64,000 bases of DNA, taken from NCBI GenBank assembly GCA_026707325.1, contig JAPOXA010000126.1:1-64000 (forward strand). The letters are read 5' to 3'. The notes under the pieces were generated by a model. The model was not told where the DNA came from. It saw only the letters and a list, made by a program, of their open reading frames with translations, and ran no database searches. The translations under genes and the position numbers were made by a program. Of the stretch, positions 59,458 through 64,000 are shown piece by piece (positions within the stretch are counted from its first letter, which is position 1; each line of letters begins with the position of its first letter). Source of the DNA: Acidobacteriota bacterium. GTDB taxonomy: Bacteria > Acidobacteriota > Thermoanaerobaculia > Multivoradales > Multivoraceae.

Positions 59458-61434
59458 TTGCCCGGAGCGCCGCGCGGAGACGAGAGCGATGGGCGGCGGA
59501 GAGTCTCCCCGGAACGCCGGACCGGCGCTTTCCGGCTTGGAGTGGTCGTCGCGTTTGCCTCGTTGGCCTTAGCGGCATCGCTCGCGATGGCCAAGGCGAA
59601 CCGGGCCCCCGTCCTCTTCGCCTTCCTCGGCGACCTGACTCTCCATGAGGGCGATTCGCCGTATCGCTTCGATCTGGCGGATCACATCGCCGACCCGGAC
59701 GGCGACCCGCTCAGCTACGGCGTGACCATCCCGTCGTTCGTGGGCCTCGGCTTCGAGGGAACGATGGTGTCCGTCAGACCTCTGAAGCGGGGGAGCGGGA
59801 CGATCACGATCAGGGCCACGGACCCGTCGGGCCTGTATGCCGAACTTGAGTTCTCCGTGACCGTGAAACCGCCCAACGAGGCCCCGGTCCTGCTGGTTCC
59901 GATCGAGGACATGGCGCTCACGGTGGGAGGCCGGTCGGAGACGGTGGACCTGTCGTCGCGCTTCCTGGATCTGGAGCGGGACGAACTGGCGTACACGGTC
60001 TCGTCCGCGGATCCCGCCGTGGCCACCGCGGCCGTGACCGATGGCGCGCTGACGGTGACGGCCGTGGCCGCGGGAGCGACCACGGTGACGGTTGCGGCCA
60101 GCGACCCCGGCGGCCTGACCTCGGCACCGGACCTTTTCGCCGTGACCGCCAGGTCCCCCGTGAACGTGACGATCCCGGACGCCAATCTCCGTGCCGCCGT
60201 GGAGCGGGAGCTGGAGAAAGAGGCGGGCGCGACGATCAACAGCGCGGAGATGGAACATCTGACCCGGTGCGACTTCGCCGGTATGGACATCAAGAGCCTG
60301 GAGGGTCTTCAGTTCGCGACCGGCCTCATCTCGCTGGACCTCTACGACAACGAGGTCGCGGACTTGAGGCCACTCTCAGGGTTGCCCTCGCTCACGGAAC
60401 TGGTTCTGTTCGTGAACGTGGTCTCCGACCTGACGCCGTTGGGAGGCCTCCGCGCACTAACAACGCTGTATCTCGACGACAACCTGTTCACGGACCTGTC
60501 GCCGCTTTCGAGGCTGACCGATCTCACGGTCCTCTCCCTCGGGGGCAACTCGGTCACAGACTACAGTCCACTGTCAAGCCTCTCCAACCTCGCTGAGTTG
60601 TCTCTCCGGGACAACGCCATGACCGATCTGACCGCCCTGACGAGCCTCGGCAGTCTCAGAACGCTATGGCTCTTCAGAAACTGCGTTACGAACGTCCAGG
60701 CCCTGAACCGCAACACGGGGTTGCGGGCGGGCGATACCGTTTACCTTGTCGGCAACGCGCTGGACCGAGACACTCTGGCCAAGGACGTGCCCGCACTCCG
60801 GGCTCGGGGCGTGACGGTTCTAGTCTCAGAGGCTCCTACAGTCAGACTCGGGGTACCGACGCATGTGGTCGCGACGCCCGGGGACCGGCAGATCACAGTG
60901 AATTGGCAGGCTCCCGCAGGCGTGGCCGATATCCCGGTTTACGAGCTGCGTTGGCGGTCGGCGACGGGGTCCTTTGGCGGTTGGGCCGCCATGCCATGCT
61001 CCTCAAAGCGGCGGCACCGGATTCCGGGGCTTGCGAACGGCACGACCTACACGGTTGAACTGCGGGCGGCGGGACATGCCGACAACAGAGTCGCGCGGGT
61101 CCGGGCGACACCCGGCGCTTCCAGTGTGCCTGCATCTGGAGAGAGGAGCCTGCAGGCGGCTTTGACGGCGCCCGGTTGGGTTCCCAGAATAGTCTCGGGC
61201 TACGGCGGTACCGAAGTCCAAGCCGAGGGGGGTTGGGTGCTACACTTGGAGGATGGCACTGTCCGGCAGCCGCCGCTGTACCTGCGCGAACTCCGGGTCA
61301 TCGAGGATCCGCCCGCGGATACGGAACAGGTTCGAGTGAGGCTCTCGACATCGGCGGCCGCAGCGTCGCCTCCTCCTCAGGGCACGTTCCGCGAGCAAAC
61401 CACACTTGCTTGCCGTGCACGACATTGGACTTGA
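59458..61434 (+). CDS. Secreted leucine-rich-repeat protein (internalin-like)
   Basis: A ~658-residue exported protein. Two cadherin/Ig-like modules come first (about 45-145 and 145-235: APVLFAFLGDLTLHEGDSPY; TVTAVAAGATTVTVAASDPG). An LRR block (about 245-420) follows, with ~22-residue repeats LxxLxxLxLxxNxVTDLxPL (SLTELVLFVNVVSDLTPLGG; ALTTLYLDDNLFTDLSPLSR; NLAELSLRDNAMTDLTALTS), of internalin/SDS22 type. A fibronectin-III domain (about 460-560) and a tail without known domain (about 560-658) complete it. The start is uncertain: TTG 59458 gives an Arg-rich extension before the signal segment VVVAFASLALAASLAMA; GTG codons within that segment are alternatives. Likely surface-exposed ligand binding. 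The next ~258 bp to 61692 hold no clear gene. Confidence 0.8.
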   Translation: MPGAPRGDESDGRRRVSPERRTGAFRLGVVVAFASLALAASLAMAKANRAPVLFAFLGDLTLHEGDSPYRFDLADHIADPDGDPLSYGVTIPSFVGLGFEGTMVSVRPLKRGSGTITIRATDPSGLYAELEFSVTVKPPNEAPVLLVPIEDMALTVGGRSETVDLSSRFLDLERDELAYTVSSADPAVATAAVTDGALTVTAVAAGATTVTVAASDPGGLTSAPDLFAVTARSPVNVTIPDANLRAAVERELEKEAGATINSAEMEHLTRCDFAGMDIKSLEGLQFATGLISLDLYDNEVADLRPLSGLPSLTELVLFVNVVSDLTPLGGLRALTTLYLDDNLFTDLSPLSRLTDLTVLSLGGNSVTDYSPLSSLSNLAELSLRDNAMTDLTALTSLGSLRTLWLFRNCVTNVQALNRNTGLRAGDTVYLVGNALDRDTLAKDVPALRARGVTVLVSEAPTVRLGVPTHVVATPGDRQITVNWQAPAGVADIPVYELRWRSATGSFGGWAAMPCSSKRRHRIPGLANGTTYTVELRAAGHADNRVARVRATPGASSVPASGERSLQAALTAPGWVPRIVSGYGGTEVQAEGGWVLHLEDGTVRQPPLYLRELRVIEDPPADTEQVRVRLSTSAAAASPPPQGTFREQTTLACRARHWT

Positions 61435-61692
61435 AGAGGCACTGGTAGACGCCAGTGGTTCGCCTCTCGTGACGGCGGAGTTGGCGCCCCTTGGCAAGGG
61501 GTGGTTCGGCGGGGTGTTGGCGGGCGACAAGAAGGAGTTTGGCAGGCGCTCAAGGAGTGTGGCTCTAGTGAAAGCGAGGGCCTGTACGTTGTGTTGATGC
61601 CTTGACCTGAGTTCTTGAGGTGGTTGTGTAGCCGATGGTTGCAGCACATGAGTGCATTTCGAGGAAATCGGCCGCACTCGAAAGGGGGCAGC

Positions 61693-64000
61693 ATGGGTTG
61701 GACGCTTCGCGGTTCTTCGTTGCGGGTGGCGGTGGGATGCATGCTGGCTCTGGGAGCGACGAGCGCCGGCTTTGGGCAGATCGTGATCAACGAGATCATG
61801 TACGACCCGAGCGTCAGCGGCGACGTGAACGCCGAGTGGTTCGAGCTCTACAACGCGGGATCCGCGGATGTCGACATCAACGGCTGGATCATCAAGGACG
61901 ATCAGACCACCAACGAGAGGCACACGATCAACAACGGTGGCCCCCTGTCGATCGGCGCCGGAAAGTACCTCGTTCTGGGGCGGAACTCAAACAAGGCGGC
62001 GAACGGCAACGTGACCGTGAACTACGTCTACGCCACCGTGGGCCTCAGCAACGGTACGGACGGCCTGATCCTGGAGAACCCCGACGCCGTGACTCCAGAG
62101 CAAGACAAGGTGGTCTGGGGCACCGCGAACGGTTTCCCTGATCCCTCGAACAGCGCCTCCATCGCGCTCAAGTTCAAGAAGAACTCGAATCCTCTGGACA
62201 ACCTCCAGGGCGAGAACTGGTGCACTTCGACGACGCCGATCCCAGGGGGCGTCGACGCTGGCACGCCGGGCGCGGAAAACAGCGACTGCGAGATCACGCC
62301 GCCCTTCACCGGCTCGATCGGCGGCATCCAGGGGACGGGCGCCATCTCGCCTCACGTGAGAGCGGAATCGGTGACGACGAACAACAACATCGTCACCGCG
62401 GTGGGCGCCGGCGGCTTCTTCATGCAGTCGCCCGGCACCGGCGACGGCAATCCGGACACCTCGGACGGCATCTTCGTGGCGCATACGGATTCGCCGACTG
62501 TCTCCGTCGGCGATCGGGTCGATGTGAGCGGCACGGTGGAGGAGTACTTCGGCTTCACTCGGTTCGCTTCCGGGGCAACGGTCACGCTCGACGCAAGCAA
62601 CCAGCCGTTGCCGGACTTCGTGGAGTTCGATGCGAGTCGTCCGGCAGCGAGTCCCGCCCAGGCGCACTGCGCCATGGAGCCGGAGTGCTACGAGGGCATG
62701 CGGATTCGGATCGCAAGCGGCACGGTATTGAGCGGCAGCCAGTACTTCGGCTCGGACAACGTCGCCGAGATGTACATCAGGCCGGGGGCCGGCCGCGCGT
62801 TTCGTGAGCCAGGCGTTCGGTACCCGGGGGTGACCAACCGACCGACCACTCCCGTATGGGACGGAAACCCGGAAGTGTTCGAACTCGACCCGGACAAACT
62901 GGGGCTGGAAAACGTGTCATGGGCGCCAGGCGCGACCTTCTCGGCGGCCGGAGTGCTCGGCTACGAGTTCGGAGGTTACGAACTGTGGGCCACGGAGCTC
63001 CGTGCGCGAACTGGAGGCATCACGCTGCCGCAGCCCGTGCGGGCCAAGGCCCAGGGCGAGGTGACGGTGGCGTCGCTCAACCTGCTGAACCTGAGGCAAA
63101 ACAGCGCGGACCTGAGGTACCAGAAGCTGTCGCTCTACATTCGCGAGGTGCTCGGTTCGCCCGACGTGGTCGGCGTGCAGGAAGTCTATCTGCAGGCGGC
63201 TCTGGCCAAGCTGGCGACGCGGATCACCACGGACGACTCGAACGTCGTCTACACCGCCCACGTCGTGCAGACGGCGAACAGTCAGGCCGTCGGCTTCCTG
63301 GTGCGCTCCGGCGTCACGGTGAAGGGTGGGGGCCCGACGGAGCACGGCGCCGGGGAGACATTCGTCGATCCGCGAGACAACTCGAACGACCCCGTCCACG
63401 ACCGCCTGCCGCTGATGCTCGAGGCGTCCGTGGGAAGCTTCGCGTTCACCGTGATCGATGTCCACACGCGTTCGCTGATCGGCGTCGATGACGCGGCCAG
63501 GGGCGGGTGGATACGCGCGAAGCGGCTCGCGCAGGCCCAGTCCGTGGCCAGGCTCGTGCAGCAGCAAAACGACGCCGGCGCCAAGGTGATCGTCGTGGGT
63601 GACTTCAACGCCTACGAGTTCACCGACGGCTACGTCGACGTCGTGGGCCAGATCAAGGGCAGTCTGAAGCCGAGCCGGAATCTGCTCTCGGGGCCGGACC
63701 TCGTCAACCCGAACCTCTGCAACCTGGTCGACGGCCTGCCGGCCGCGGACCGGTACTCGCTCCTCTTCGAGGGCACCGCCCAGGCGCTCGACCACGCTTT
63801 GGTGAACCAGCCGATGTCGCGGCACGCCGTCGAGATGGAGTACGGCCGCGGCAACGCGGACGCCGCCGGTGTGGAACGGAACAGCGCCAATGCTCTGGCC
63901 TCGTCGGACCACGACGGCCTCGTCGTGTACCTCTCGACCACGGACCGGGGTCGCTCGAACTGCCCGGTGGGTCTTGAAGACGGGCCCGACGGGGGAGGCG
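61693..64000 (+). CDS. Secreted lamin-tail/OB/endonuclease-exonuclease-phosphatase protein (3' end beyond window)
   Basis: An open frame from ATG 61693 (GGGGG upstream) to the end of the window, 769 codons. A signal peptide (LGATSAGFGQ) leads to a lamin-tail domain (about 28-150: IVINEIMYDPSVSGDVNAEW, FELYNAGSADVDINGWIIKD). An OB-like region follows (about 190-300; ISPHVRAESVTTNNNIVTAV, VSVGDRVDVSGTVEEYFGFT). From about 450 it has an EEP nuclease domain: VASLNLLNLR, VVGVQEVYLQ, VIDVHTRS, VVGDFNAYEFTDGY, LDHALVN and SSDHDGLVVYL. This matches ExeM/NucH-type extracellular nucleases, which combine LTD, OB and EEP domains. It would degrade external DNA for phosphate and nucleotide supply or biofilm remodelling. 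All catalytic residues seen are intact. Confidence 0.85.
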   Translation, partial: MGWTLRGSSLRVAVGCMLALGATSAGFGQIVINEIMYDPSVSGDVNAEWFELYNAGSADVDINGWIIKDDQTTNERHTINNGGPLSIGAGKYLVLGRNSNKAANGNVTVNYVYATVGLSNGTDGLILENPDAVTPEQDKVVWGTANGFPDPSNSASIALKFKKNSNPLDNLQGENWCTSTTPIPGGVDAGTPGAENSDCEITPPFTGSIGGIQGTGAISPHVRAESVTTNNNIVTAVGAGGFFMQSPGTGDGNPDTSDGIFVAHTDSPTVSVGDRVDVSGTVEEYFGFTRFASGATVTLDASNQPLPDFVEFDASRPAASPAQAHCAMEPECYEGMRIRIASGTVLSGSQYFGSDNVAEMYIRPGAGRAFREPGVRYPGVTNRPTTPVWDGNPEVFELDPDKLGLENVSWAPGATFSAAGVLGYEFGGYELWATELRARTGGITLPQPVRAKAQGEVTVASLNLLNLRQNSADLRYQKLSLYIREVLGSPDVVGVQEVYLQAALAKLATRITTDDSNVVYTAHVVQTANSQAVGFLVRSGVTVKGGGPTEHGAGETFVDPRDNSNDPVHDRLPLMLEASVGSFAFTVIDVHTRSLIGVDDAARGGWIRAKRLAQAQSVARLVQQQNDAGAKVIVVGDFNAYEFTDGYVDVVGQIKGSLKPSRNLLSGPDLVNPNLCNLVDGLPAADRYSLLFEGTAQALDHALVNQPMSRHAVEMEYGRGNADAAGVERNSANALASSDHDGLVVYLSTTDRGRSNCPVGLEDGPDGGG

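Noticed and set aside
61406..61597. Small 63-codon plus-strand frame after the LRR gene
   Set aside because: No ribosome-binding site, no recognisable features, overlaps the end of the LRR gene; treated as intergenic.

Overview
The window is a strongly GC-rich bacterial chromosome segment, most likely from an environmental or metagenome-assembled Acidobacteriota (Thermoanaerobaculia-like) genome. This rests on codon use ending in G or C, many GTG/TTG starts, and protein types familiar from that phylum: a secreted domain built around a 'LLYFFDRDN...LVKVLDGCAINGH.WVFVAPVTDL' core, CRTAC1/UnbV proteins paired with TPR lipoproteins, DUF3604 proteins, PQQ dehydrogenases and Tat/lipoprotein enzymes. 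Placement below phylum level is inference. There are no rRNA genes, CRISPR arrays or complete prophages. One tRNA gene, tRNA-Thr(CGT), is present.

Layout. 1-380: 3' end of a conserved uncharacterised gene. 381-1103: no convincing intact gene, one probable IS21-type transposase remnant. 8225-1104 (minus): a tightly packed four-gene operon for secreted proteins, comprising a CARDB-domain protein, two different metzincin-type metalloproteases and a small membrane-anchored protein; the first three share one repeated extracellular domain. 8449-10558: a decayed mobile patch (hairpin, 21-G tract, frameshifted wHTH-like gene, 5'-truncated tyrosine integrase, broken plus-strand gene). 10565-12005: PepSY-type membrane protein plus a Tat lipoprotein. 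12151-18483: JmjC/cupin oxygenase, a VapC/FitB-type toxin-antitoxin pair, exported M24 aminopeptidase, class I fumarase, aldose 1-epimerase. 18619-22920: MacAB-like export system (adaptor, ATPase, two permeases). 22970-27453: a lipoprotein carrying two sulfatase modules, a lipocalin-like lipoprotein, a Tat-exported epoxide hydrolase. 27549-34084: small Cys/His protein and a CusCBA-type heavy-metal efflux operon. 34045-36829: SRAP (YedK) protein, HigBA toxin-antitoxin and an overlapping serine beta-lactamase-like hydrolase. 36850-43365: nucleoside hydrolase flanked by palindromic repeats, PQQ alcohol dehydrogenase, RelE-type toxin-antitoxin, DUF3604 lipoprotein and partner lipoprotein. 43431-47664: tRNA-Thr, DDAH-like hydrolase, MFS exporter, cytidylate-kinase-like protein, exported MBL hydrolase. 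47695-55548: single-chain biotin-dependent acyl-CoA carboxylase, YhaN/YhaO-like Rad50/Mre11 pair, YHS protein. 55627-56294: VapBC with a clear palindromic operator. 56417-64000: CRTAC1/UnbV lipoprotein, TPR lipoprotein, leucine-rich-repeat surface protein, and a lamin-tail/endonuclease-exonuclease-phosphatase protein that runs off the window.

Themes: much of the coding capacity is exported (proteases, sulfatases, hydrolases, nuclease, surface repeat proteins), consistent with a scavenging heterotroph that digests external proteins, sulfated polymers and nucleic acids, plus metal and drug efflux and four toxin-antitoxin modules. The best candidates for something undescribed are the protease operon built on a shared repeat domain, the tandem double-sulfatase lipoprotein, and the toxin-antitoxin/serine-hydrolase overlapping operon.
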